Below, one piece after another: positions 9,529 to 16,995 of a stretch of DNA of 64,000 bases. The DNA is from Bradyrhizobium yuanmingense. Lineage in GTDB: Bacteria > Pseudomonadota > Alphaproteobacteria > Rhizobiales > Xanthobacteraceae. The first letter of the stretch is position 1. The number at the start of each line of letters is the position of its first letter. The notes beneath the pieces are model-generated. The model was not told where the DNA came from. It did no database searches and saw nothing but the letters and a program-made list of their open reading frames with translations. The stretch covers positions 62,001-126,000 of the forward strand of contig NZ_FMAE01000005.1 in NCBI RefSeq assembly GCF_900094575.1, read 5' to 3'. Position numbers and translations under genes: made by a program.

Positions 9529-12500
9529 TGGCATCGATCTCGGAGCCCTTCATCCGCCGCCCGGTCGCGACCACGCTGCTGTCGATCGGGCTGTTCCTGC
9601 TGGGTGTCGTCGCCTACCGGTTCCTGCCGGTCGCCTCGGTCCCGAACGTCGACTTTCCCGCCATCTTCGTCTCCGCCAGCCGGCCCGGCGCCGATCCGTC
9701 CGTGATGGCGGCGACGGTGGCGTCGCCACTTGAGCGGCGGTTGGGAGAGATCGCCGGCATCAACCAGATCACCTCGACCTCGAGCCTCGGCACGACCAGC
9801 ATCCAGCTTCAGTTCGACATCGGCCGCAACATCGACAAGGCCGCGCGCGACGTGCAGGCGGCCATCAACGCCGCGATGGTCGACCTGCCGAGCGACTTGC
9901 CGACGCTGCCGCGTTTCCGCAAGGCAAACACGGCCGGCGCACCCATCTTCGTGCTGGCGTTGACCTCCAAGACGATCTCTCCGTCGGCGATCTACGACGT
10001 CGCGGATAGCGTGTTGGCGCAACGCATCTCGCAGGTGCCGGGCGTCGGCAACGTGTCGATCTCCGGCGCCGACCAGCCGGCCGTGCGCGTGCAGCTCAAC
10101 CCGGTTGCGCTGTCCAATGCTGGAATCGCCACTGACGACGTGCGAACCGCGATCATCGCCGCCAACGCGCTCGGCCCCGTCGGCATCTTCGAAGGCGAGC
10201 GCCAGAGCGAGACGCTGTCGCTGAACAAGCAGATGCGCACGGCGAAGGAGTTCCGCGACATCGTCATCAAGAGCTCGGGCAATAATTTCGTGCGGCTGTC
10301 GGATGTCGCCGACATCGAGGATTCCGTCCGCAACGTCCGCTCGATAGCCTGGTTCAACAGGCAACCGGCGGTTCTGATCCAGATCACCAAGCAGGGCGAT
10401 GCCAACGTCATCGACACCGTCGACCGGGTCAAGGCGCTGATCCCCGAGCTGAAGCAGTGGATCCCGGCCGGTGTCGAGATCTCCACCCTGGTCGATCGGA
10501 CCGGCACGATCCGCGCCAGCGTGCTGGACATGCAATGGACGCTGCTGGCAACGTCCGTCCTGGTGATGGTCGTCGTGTTCGTGTTCCTGCGGCGGCTGAC
10601 GCCGACCATCGCGGCCGGCATCTCGGTGCCGCTGGCACTCGCCGGCACTTGCGCCGGCATGTGGGTCGCGGGCTTCTCCATCGACAACCTGTCGCTGATG
10701 GCGCTCGCCATCTCCGTCGGCTTCGTTGTCGACGACGCCATCGTCATGATCGAGAACATGTTCCGCAACCTCGAGCAAGGCATGCGGCCGTTCCGGGCGG
10801 CGCAGGAGGGCGCCAAGCAGATCGGCTTCACCGTGGTCTCGATCAGCCTGTCGCTGATCGCGGCCTTCACGCCGCTGATCTTCATGGACGGCGTCGTCGG
10901 TCGGCTCCTGCGCGAATTTTCGCTGACGCTGACCTTCGCCATCCTGGTCTCGACGCTGGTGTCGCTGACGGTCACGCCGATGATCTGCGCCCATTACATC
11001 CGGCAGGCCACCTCCGGCACGGCAACGCTGTTCGACCGCATCATCGAAGGCGCGCTGTCGCGCACCATCGTGTTCTACGCCCGCACCCTGCGCACCGTGC
11101 TGGAATTCCCGCTGCTGACGCTGCTGGTGTTCTTCGCCACCATCGCGCTCACGGTGACGCTCTACATCAAGGTCCCCAAAGGCTACTTCCCCACGGACGA
11201 TTCCGGCTTCATCATCGGCGCGACGCGCGCCTCGGCGGACACCTCGTTCCAGTCGATGCTCGGCCTGCAGCAGCGGCTCGCCGAGATCGTGATGAAGGAT
11301 CCCGCCGTGGCCGGCATCGGCTCGACGGTCGGCAGCGGGGGCCCGGGTCCGGCGACCTCGAACCGCGGCACCATGTTCATCAGCCTGAAGCCGCCGGAGG
11401 AACGTGGCCACGTGTCGACTGAGGTCGTGATCGAACGGCTCAGGCGCGCGCTATATCCCGTGCCCGGCATCCGCCTCTTCATGTTCGCTGCCCAGGACGT
11501 GCGGGCCGGCGGGCGTCAGAGCGATTCCGACTACCAATATACGCTCACCAGCACCGATCTCGGCCTGTTGCAGAAATGGGCGCCGATCGTGGCCAAGCGC
11601 CTGGAGAGCGTGGAGGGCATCACCGACATCTCCAGCGATCGCGATCCCGGCGGGCTGCAGCTGACGCTCGCCATCGACCGCCAGAAGGCGTCCGCGCTCG
11701 GCGTCAAGGTCCAGGACATCGACAACGCGCTGAACAACGCTTTCGCACAGCGGCAGATCTCGATCATCTACACCCAGCGGAACCAGTACATGACCGTGCT
11801 GGAGATCGACCCGAAGTTCCAGGTCGACCCCTCCAATCTCGATCGCATCTACGTCGCCGGCGCGGGAGATGCGCAGGTGCCGCTGTCGGCCGTGGTGCGC
11901 GCGACGCGCGGGCTCGCTGCGCTCGCCGTCTATCATTCGCAGTCGTTCCCATCGACCACGGTGTCCTTCAACCTGATGCCGGACGTGCCGCTTCAGGCGG
12001 CGACCCAGAACATCCAGCGCGCGGTCGACGAGTTGCACATGCCCGAAGGCATTCGCGGCAGCTTCGACGGCAATGCCGGCGATTTCGCCAGGACCAGCGG
12101 TCGCCAGCCGCTCCTGATCCTCGGCGCGCTGGTCGCGATGTATATCGTGCTCGGGGTGCTCTATGAGAGCCTCGCCCATCCGCTCACGATCATCTCGACA
12201 CTGCCATCGGCCGGCTTGGGTGCGCTGCTCGCCTTGCAGCTCACCAACACGCCGCTGACGGTGATCGCCTTCGTCGGCATCATCCTCTTGATCGGCATCG
12301 TCAAGAAGAACGGCATCATGATGGTGGACTTCGCGCTCGATGCCGAGCGCCAGCGCGGCCTGTCCTCGGCGGAGGCGATCTTCGAGGCCTGCCAGGCGCG
12401 CTTCCGCCCGATCCTGATGACGACCATGGCGGCGCTGTTTGCCGGCATTCCGCTGGTGATCGCGACCGGCCCCGGCACGGAGCTGCGCCGCCCACTCGGC

Positions 12501-12629
12501 ATCACCATCATCGGCGGCCTGTTCGTCTCGCAGATCCTGACGCTGTACACGACGCCCGTAATCTACCTCCTGATCGACCGCCTGCGTCGTCGCTCCGAAC
12601 CGCGTCCGCTGGCTGCACCGGCGGAATAG
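9528..12629 (+). CDS. RND multidrug efflux pump, second inner-membrane permease (MdtC-like)
   Basis: A second RND permease of 1033 residues, starting at the ATG inside the TGATG junction (a GTG one codon earlier is possible). The start 'SISEPFIRRPVATTLL', the helix-4 'GFVVDDAIVMIEN' aspartates and the helix-10 'VKKNGIMMVDFALD' lysine are all present, so it appears functional. It is paralogous to the preceding gene but clearly diverged, the pattern expected for an MdtB/MdtC heteromeric pair. It is the last gene of the four-gene efflux operon (3464-12629); only 36 bp separate it from the next gene, which is functionally unrelated. Confidence 0.93.
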   Translation: MASISEPFIRRPVATTLLSIGLFLLGVVAYRFLPVASVPNVDFPAIFVSASRPGADPSVMAATVASPLERRLGEIAGINQITSTSSLGTTSIQLQFDIGRNIDKAARDVQAAINAAMVDLPSDLPTLPRFRKANTAGAPIFVLALTSKTISPSAIYDVADSVLAQRISQVPGVGNVSISGADQPAVRVQLNPVALSNAGIATDDVRTAIIAANALGPVGIFEGERQSETLSLNKQMRTAKEFRDIVIKSSGNNFVRLSDVADIEDSVRNVRSIAWFNRQPAVLIQITKQGDANVIDTVDRVKALIPELKQWIPAGVEISTLVDRTGTIRASVLDMQWTLLATSVLVMVVVFVFLRRLTPTIAAGISVPLALAGTCAGMWVAGFSIDNLSLMALAISVGFVVDDAIVMIENMFRNLEQGMRPFRAAQEGAKQIGFTVVSISLSLIAAFTPLIFMDGVVGRLLREFSLTLTFAILVSTLVSLTVTPMICAHYIRQATSGTATLFDRIIEGALSRTIVFYARTLRTVLEFPLLTLLVFFATIALTVTLYIKVPKGYFPTDDSGFIIGATRASADTSFQSMLGLQQRLAEIVMKDPAVAGIGSTVGSGGPGPATSNRGTMFISLKPPEERGHVSTEVVIERLRRALYPVPGIRLFMFAAQDVRAGGRQSDSDYQYTLTSTDLGLLQKWAPIVAKRLESVEGITDISSDRDPGGLQLTLAIDRQKASALGVKVQDIDNALNNAFAQRQISIIYTQRNQYMTVLEIDPKFQVDPSNLDRIYVAGAGDAQVPLSAVVRATRGLAALAVYHSQSFPSTTVSFNLMPDVPLQAATQNIQRAVDELHMPEGIRGSFDGNAGDFARTSGRQPLLILGALVAMYIVLGVLYESLAHPLTIISTLPSAGLGALLALQLTNTPLTVIAFVGIILLIGIVKKNGIMMVDFALDAERQRGLSSAEAIFEACQARFRPILMTTMAALFAGIPLVIATGPGTELRRPLGITIIGGLFVSQILTLYTTPVIYLLIDRLRRRSEPRPLAAPAE

Positions 12630-12665
12630 GTTGTTGAGCAGCCGCTCCAAGCGTATAGCGGCCCC

Positions 12666-13406
12666 ATGTCCAAGCCGCCTGAGACCGCCGCCGCGCCGGC
12701 CGAGCCGATCCCCGAATGCCCGCATTGCCAGAAGCCGATGCCGCTCTGCATTTGCGACAGCGTCACGCCGATCGAGAACCGGCTCTCGCTGCTGATCCTC
12801 CAGCATCCGCAGGAGCAGGACAGGGCGCTCGGCACTGCGCGGCTGCTGACCAGGCATTTTGCCGATGCAACGGTGCGGGTCGGCCTGTCCTGGCCGAGCC
12901 TGTCCAAGGCGCTGGGACGGCCGGTCGAGAATGCTTCGCACTGGGCGGTGCTCTATCTCGGCTCGGCACGCGCGGCCGATCTCGAGGCCGAAGGAGAGAT
13001 CGTCGCGCTCAACCGCAAGGGCGAGATCGCGGAGAACCAGCGCGCGATCCTCGGCAAGCTCGAAGGCGTGGTGCTGCTCGACGGCACCTGGAGCCAGGCC
13101 AAGGCGCTGTGGTGGCGCAATCCCTGGATGCTGAAATGCCAGCGCGTGATCCTCAATCCGGCACGTCCCTCTCGCTACGGGCGCTTGCGCAAGGAGCCGC
13201 GCCGCGACGGCCTCGCGACCATCGAAGCCGCCGCGACGATCCTCGCCGCCCTCGAGCGGCGCCCTGATATCGCCGAGACGCTTCATGCCAGTTTCGAGCG
13301 GATGCTGGCTCGCTACCGCGAGGTCCAGGCCGAGATGCCGGAACTGGCACCCAAGCCCGCGCCCAAGGGCCGCCGGCGCGACTTCCGGCGCGGCAAGCGC
13401 GCCTGA
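12666..13406 (+). CDS. DTW-domain protein, probable tRNA-uridine aminocarboxypropyltransferase
   Basis: A 246-residue protein of the DTW family. A cysteine cluster near the N-terminus ('CPHCQKPMPLCICD', about residues 18-31) resembles the zinc-type motif of TapT/YfiP-like proteins. The later 'LLDGTWSQAKALWWRNPWM' carries the family's Asp/Thr/Trp signature, and 'NPARPSRYGRLRKEP' matches the conserved basic segment. Characterised members make acp3U in tRNA from S-adenosylmethionine; that activity is inferred here by family. The tail is strongly basic, suiting RNA binding. It starts 36 bp after the pump operon and lies just upstream of tRNA-Cys. Confidence 0.82.
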   Translation: MSKPPETAAAPAEPIPECPHCQKPMPLCICDSVTPIENRLSLLILQHPQEQDRALGTARLLTRHFADATVRVGLSWPSLSKALGRPVENASHWAVLYLGSARAADLEAEGEIVALNRKGEIAENQRAILGKLEGVVLLDGTWSQAKALWWRNPWMLKCQRVILNPARPSRYGRLRKEPRRDGLATIEAAATILAALERRPDIAETLHASFERMLARYREVQAEMPELAPKPAPKGRRRDFRRGKRA

Positions 13407-13490
13407 TTTCGGCTGGACATTTCGCTGTGCTACCCGCGGGCCGTGGGGTTGCCTAAGCCATTGATCACCTATATTGGTCCGCCCTTACGG

Positions 13491-13564
13491 GGCCACGTGG
13501 CGGAGTGGTTACGCAACGGTCTGCAAAACCGTGTACACCAGTTCAATTCTGGTCGTGGCCTCCA
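13491..13564 (+). tRNA. tRNA-Cys (anticodon GCA)
   Basis: A cloverleaf can be drawn: acceptor arms GGCCACG / CGTGGCC, anticodon stem ACGGT / ACCGT around loop CTGCAAA (anticodon GCA), a T arm with TTCAATT, and an encoded 3' CCA at 13562-13564. Length is 74 nt including CCA. Confidence 0.96.
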
Positions 13565-13738
13565 TCACAAGTCTCTGATTTTCCGCAAAATTTGGACTTA
13601 TAGGCGGTTCCGCCGAGCCGCAGCTCCAGTGAGCCACCGGGTTTGCCCGGGGCTTGGCGGAAAGGTGCGATTCAGGTCCTCTGGCATAGACTTCGCATCT
13701 GCGAAAAGACGCATCCAAACCCTGGAGCTGGAGAGCAC

Positions 13739-13885
13739 GTGGGCGACGTCGTTCGATTTGTCCCGAAATCCGAGCTGGAGCGGGCCCGCCTCATTGCTGA
13801 GGCGCGCGCGATCTATGACAGCATCTTCCCGCCGGCTGCACCCGACCGGGCGCCGCAGCAGGGCGAGGAACGCGTCAAGACTTGA
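13739..13885 (+). CDS. Small conserved-looking hypothetical protein (48 aa)
   Basis: An open frame of 49 codons starts at GTG 13739 behind 'GGAGCTGGAGAGC', a plausible ribosome-binding site, and encodes 'MGDVVRFVPKSELERARLI' followed by 'AEARAIYDSIFPP'. The frame extends upstream, but the earlier part looks non-coding. Charged, probably helical, no membrane segment or known domain. From memory, similar short proteins occur in Bradyrhizobium, but I cannot verify this here. Function unknown. Confidence 0.55.
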   Translation: MGDVVRFVPKSELERARLIAEARAIYDSIFPPAAPDRAPQQGEERVKT

Positions 13886-13964
13886 TCGGGGCTGCGCCGG
13901 TCCCCGGCGCTCGGTCATGCCGAACCGCCCGAAAGGCGGACGCATCGGTTCACTTCAAGTGGCC

Positions 13965-14177
13965 TCAGCAGGCCGCGTACCAGTCGTCGGGGAAGGGCAG
14001 GAGGGGCCAGGCGCCCTCGTTGTCATTGGCAGCCTTGTTATTGGCAGCCTTGGGCGTCGTGTCGAAACTCCACGAGCGGGGCACGTATTGCTCCACCGGC
14101 ACGGGCGCGAAATCCTCAAAGACCATGGCGTCCCGGACAGCATCCAGCAGCAGATTAAATTCGGCTTCGCTCATCAC
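13965..14177 (-). CDS. Small hypothetical protein (70 aa)
   Basis: A 70-residue frame beginning 'MMSEAEFNLLLDAVRDAMV'. The N-terminal half is an amphipathic helix; the C-terminal half is Asn/Pro-rich with aromatic residues and ends 'LLPFPDDWYAAC'. It reads more like protein than the overlapping frames. No domain is recognised; convergent with the 48-residue gene. Function unknown. Confidence 0.5.
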   Translation of the reverse strand: MMSEAEFNLLLDAVRDAMVFEDFAPVPVEQYVPRSWSFDTTPKAANNKAANDNEGAWPLLPFPDDWYAAC

Positions 14178-14438
14178 ACCCTCGCAGAACGCGGACGGCG
14201 CAATGTCGCAAAGCCGGTTTGTTTCCGGATTGACCCGATCGTTCGTATTTTAACGATGCGGCGATCGGGACCCGAATGGTTAGCGATTCCTGAAAATCCC
14301 CGGGGCAACCCTATGTGCCCGCCGCCGCGCAGCGGGCGTGAAGGAGATCACATTCCCCGCGGTTTATTTCTCGTAACCCCTTTTGCACCGTACGGCCAAT
14401 GCAGGCCGGAGCGGGCAGTGCAGAGCGGGAGACTGGTC

Positions 14439-14699
14439 ATGAAGGCGAGGTTCTTGCGGTTTGCGGGCGTGAAGAGCCGGGCGCGGGGCGCCTCGACGGT
14501 CGGGCTGTTCCTGACGCTGTTTGCCTCCGCGGCTCATGCACAGGGAACGGCGGAGCAGCGGCGGGCCTGTACCCCCGACGTCTACCGGCTCTGCGCCGGC
14601 GAGATCCCCAACGTCCGCGCCATCACCGCCTGCCTGCGCCGCAACCGCGCGAGCCTCAGCGAGGCCTGCCGATCCGTGTTCGACCAGGCGGGCGGCTGA
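14439..14699 (+). CDS. Small secreted cysteine-containing protein (86 aa)
   Basis: Starting at ATG 14439, the product has a basic N-terminus and a hydrophobic segment ending at 'FASAAHAQG', a typical Sec signal peptide with cleavage after AHA. The mature ~50 residues contain four cysteines in 'ACTPDVYRLCAGEIP' and 'ITACLRRNRASLSEAC', a spacing like that of periplasmic Cys-rich repeat proteins, so two disulfides are likely. It stands alone between two gene-poor gaps. Longer starts upstream in the same frame are not credible because they precede the signal peptide. Function unknown. Confidence 0.65.
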   Translation: MKARFLRFAGVKSRARGASTVGLFLTLFASAAHAQGTAEQRRACTPDVYRLCAGEIPNVRAITACLRRNRASLSEACRSVFDQAGG

Positions 14700-15112
14700 A
14701 CGGCCCGGCTTGTGGGCTTGTGCGCAGCAAGTCCCTCGCAGCGGCTCGCGAATCCGTCACGGCCACCCTGTGGACATGCTGTGGATTTGCTGCGGATGCT
14801 GGACGTGGATGCTTCGTACCGTCGTCGGATCTTGGTCGCCAATCGTCATATCTGCGTCAAATGAGCTCACCGAATGATTCAGCGATCTGGCAGATCGCTG
14901 CTGCGGCCAGAGCTCCTCGCAACGGCGCGTCGAGAGAATGACGGCTTACCGGAACTCCACTGCATTCGTCTCAAATTTCAACCGAAGCGTGCATCAAATC
15001 TTGATCGGCCGTGAGCTAGGGGTGATCGACCGGCCTTGAACGCGGGCCCGGACCGCCGCGACTAATCGACAGAGTGCATAGGGATCAGCGGAACGTGATT
15101 AAGCTTCCTCTT
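14700..15112. other. Gene-free stretch upstream of the PspA-flotillin operon
   Basis: No frame here has a believable start site or recognisable product. I saw no sigma-54 promoter of the kind that drives pspA in enterobacteria and no RNA gene. The 3' end adjoins the palindrome at 15113-15141. Confidence 0.45.
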
Positions 15113-15141
15113 CACTAAAGCACCAAAATGGTGCTTTAGTG
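15113..15141. promoter_or_regulatory. Perfect 13-bp inverted repeat directly in front of the start codon
   Basis: Arms CACTAAAGCACCA and TGGTGCTTTAGTG are perfectly complementary around an AAA loop. The right arm ends 6 nt before ATG 15148, and the sequence between has no Shine-Dalgarno. The right end is also a short direct repeat (GTGCTTTA GTGCTTT). It could be a repressor operator or an mRNA hairpin controlling translation; because the gene starts with a TnpB-like domain, a remnant transposon-end hairpin is another possibility. Confidence 0.5.
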
Positions 15142-15147
15142 CTTTCC

Positions 15148-16302
15148 ATGAGCCAATCGCCCCGATACGCGCCGTCCGCACTGCGTTACCGGCTTGCCCC
15201 TGACCCGGCCGCCAAGGCCGCCATCGAGGCGACATTCCAGGCCTATGACCGCATGATGGAAATCCTCGACGAGGTGGCGCGGATCCACAATGTGGGTTCC
15301 AATGTGGTCCTGCTCCATGCCCATGCCTATGAGCCGATCCGCAAACAGACGGCGCTGCCTTCGCGGCTGGTGACGTTGGGGCTGCGCGACCGCGCGGAGT
15401 ATCGCGCCGCGCAAGGGCGCCGCCTGCCGCTCGACGACAAGCTCGCCAAGATCAAGGGGCCCGCCACCATTTCGATTGCGACCGTGCAAGGGCGCTTCAG
15501 CGTGCCCTTCGACTACGCCGGCTATGCCGAGGGCTGGGGACAGAGCGTGCCGGCGCGCCTCATCCGCACCGACGACGGTTTCGAAGTTCACTACGGCGTC
15601 ACGCCGAACAGCCTGCCAGAGGAGGAGAACGCTATGGATACCATCGCTGCCGCTCCCGACAACTTTCTGTCCCGTGTCGGGCGCCTGATCGCCGGGATCG
15701 CGTACGATGCGATCGAGCAGGCGGAGGGCAAGAACAAGCTGAAGGTGGTCAGCCAAGCCATCCGCGAGATCGAGCGCGCCGAGACCGAAGCGCGCGATGC
15801 GCTCGCCGCTGCGCGGGCCGAGGAATATCGTCTCAATGCGCGCCGCAGCGAGATCGAGCGGGCGATGACCGATCTGACCGCCAAGATCGAGACCGCGATC
15901 GCAGACGGGCGCGACGATCTCGCCCGCGCCGGCATCGCGCGGCAAATGGACCTGGAGGCGCAGTTCGAGGTGCTCTCCCGCGCCATCGACGAGAACAACG
16001 AGAAGATAGAGCAATGCGTCACATCGCTCCGCGCGGTGCTGTCGGCGCTCCAGGATGCCGAGCAGCGCCGCGCCGATCTCGAAAAGAGCGAGGCACAGGC
16101 CAGCCCACAGACATCGACGTCGTCGCGGAAATCCGGCGGCACCTCCGCTGCCGCCAAGGCGCTGCGGGCAGGCCGCGCGGTGGCACGGACCACCGGCGTG
16201 CCGCCGGGAATTCCCTATTCGAGCGACATCGACGAGCTGAGCACGCTCCATCGCGACAAGGAAATTGCAGCGAGGCTGGCCCGGTTGAAGTCGGGCTCCT
16301 GA
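15148..16302 (+). CDS. PspA/IM30-type membrane-stress protein with TnpB-like N-terminal extension
   Basis: A 384-residue, two-part protein. Residues ~163-330 are a PspA/IM30 (ESCRT-III-like) coiled coil: 'FLSRVGRLIAGIAYDAIEQAE' begins like PspA helix 0/1 (shown as 'FLSRVGRLIAGIAYDA'), then long charged helices with 'AIREIERAETEARDALAAA' and 'GRDDLARAGIARQMDLE'. PspA proteins bind and stabilise stressed membranes. Residues ~1-150 are not PspA: 'YRLAPDPAAKAAIEATFQAY', 'ALPSRLVTLGLRDRAEYRAA' and 'ISIATVQGRFSVPFDYAGY' resemble the N-terminal wedge/REC half of TnpB transposon nucleases, without the RuvC part. The start at ATG 15148 is chosen over GTG 15139, which lies in the palindrome. First gene of an operon with YqiJ-like and flotillin genes. 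The PspA call is fairly sure, the TnpB resemblance is by eye. Confidence 0.7.
   Translation: MSQSPRYAPSALRYRLAPDPAAKAAIEATFQAYDRMMEILDEVARIHNVGSNVVLLHAHAYEPIRKQTALPSRLVTLGLRDRAEYRAAQGRRLPLDDKLAKIKGPATISIATVQGRFSVPFDYAGYAEGWGQSVPARLIRTDDGFEVHYGVTPNSLPEEENAMDTIAAAPDNFLSRVGRLIAGIAYDAIEQAEGKNKLKVVSQAIREIERAETEARDALAAARAEEYRLNARRSEIERAMTDLTAKIETAIADGRDDLARAGIARQMDLEAQFEVLSRAIDENNEKIEQCVTSLRAVLSALQDAEQRRADLEKSEAQASPQTSTSSRKSGGTSAAAKALRAGRAVARTTGVPPGIPYSSDIDELSTLHRDKEIAARLARLKSGS
15618..15636 (+). promoter_or_regulatory. Internal ribosome-binding site and in-frame ATG at the PspA boundary
   Basis: Inside the fusion gene, GAGGAGGAG (15619-15627) lies 6 nt before an in-frame ATG (15634) that begins the PspA-like part (MDTIAAAPDN). 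This is a far better site than that of the full-length start, so a separate ~222-residue PspA may also be made, or the site is a relic of two originally separate genes. Confidence 0.6.
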
Positions 16303-16312
16303 GTGCCGTATC

Positions 16313-16972
16313 ATGAGCGCTCTGCTCGAACACGTCATGGCGCCTGAGGTCAGGCCGTTCGCGATCGCGGCGGCCATGATCGTCATCGTCGGCTCGGTCG
16401 AGGTGATCTCGATGCTGATCGGGGCCTCCTTGAGCGAGATGCTGGGCACCAACATCGATTTTGCTCATCCCAGCGACAACGGCGTGCTCAACGCCATCTC
16501 CTGGATCAATGTCGGCGGCGTGCCGCTCTTGATCTTCCTGCTGCTGCTGCTCGGCGCCTTCTCCATCACCGGCTTCCTGATCCAGGACCTCGCGCGAATG
16601 ATTGCGGGTCCCTTGCCGGCGTCGATCGCCTCGGTCGGGGCGGTTGCCGCATCGGTTCCGTTGGTCCGCGTTTCCAGCCGTGCGATCGCGCGGATCATTC
16701 CCAAGGACGAGAGCTACGTCGTCGGCTTGGGGGATCTCGTCGGCCGCATCGGCGAGGTCGTCGTTGGCCCGCTCGACCAGGGGCCGCCCGGCCGCGTCAG
16801 CGTCGCCGACATCCATGGCAACCGCCATTTCGTCTCGGCGGTGGCGGCGCCGTCATCGGGACCTTTGCCGCAGGGAACCATGGTCCTCCTGGTCGACCGC
16901 GACGGCACGCGCTTCGTCGCAGTGAAGGCCGACGATGAACTCAAACCGCCCAAGCCCACTCTAAGCAATTAG
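16313..16972 (+). CDS. YqiJ-like membrane protein with OB-fold domain (flotillin partner)
   Basis: A 219-residue protein with three predicted membrane segments (about residues 15-40, 65-88 and 100-115) and a soluble C-terminal domain starting near 'DESYVVGLGDLVGRIGEVVV' that looks like the OB-fold (NfeD-like) part of YqiJ/DUF1449 proteins. In E. coli, yqiJ lies directly before the flotillin gene yqiK, the same order as here, and NfeD-like partners are known to work with flotillin/stomatin proteins at membranes. It starts 10 bp after the PspA-like gene and ends 23 bp before the flotillin gene, so one operon is likely. Its biochemical activity is unknown. Confidence 0.75.
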   Translation: MSALLEHVMAPEVRPFAIAAAMIVIVGSVEVISMLIGASLSEMLGTNIDFAHPSDNGVLNAISWINVGGVPLLIFLLLLLGAFSITGFLIQDLARMIAGPLPASIASVGAVAASVPLVRVSSRAIARIIPKDESYVVGLGDLVGRIGEVVVGPLDQGPPGRVSVADIHGNRHFVSAVAAPSSGPLPQGTMVLLVDRDGTRFVAVKADDELKPPKPTLSN

Positions 16973-16995
16973 CAAGTCCCACAGCGGAGAAAGCC

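Noticed and set aside
6190..11411. Long minus-strand open frames opposite the RND pump genes (6190-8808 and 9426-11411)
   Set aside because: Composition is extreme (Arg, His, Asp) and no motif is visible, whereas the plus-strand frames have full pump signatures.
14995..15045. TTGATC-containing stretch as a tenth FixK box
   Set aside because: No TCAA half-site at the 6-bp spacing.
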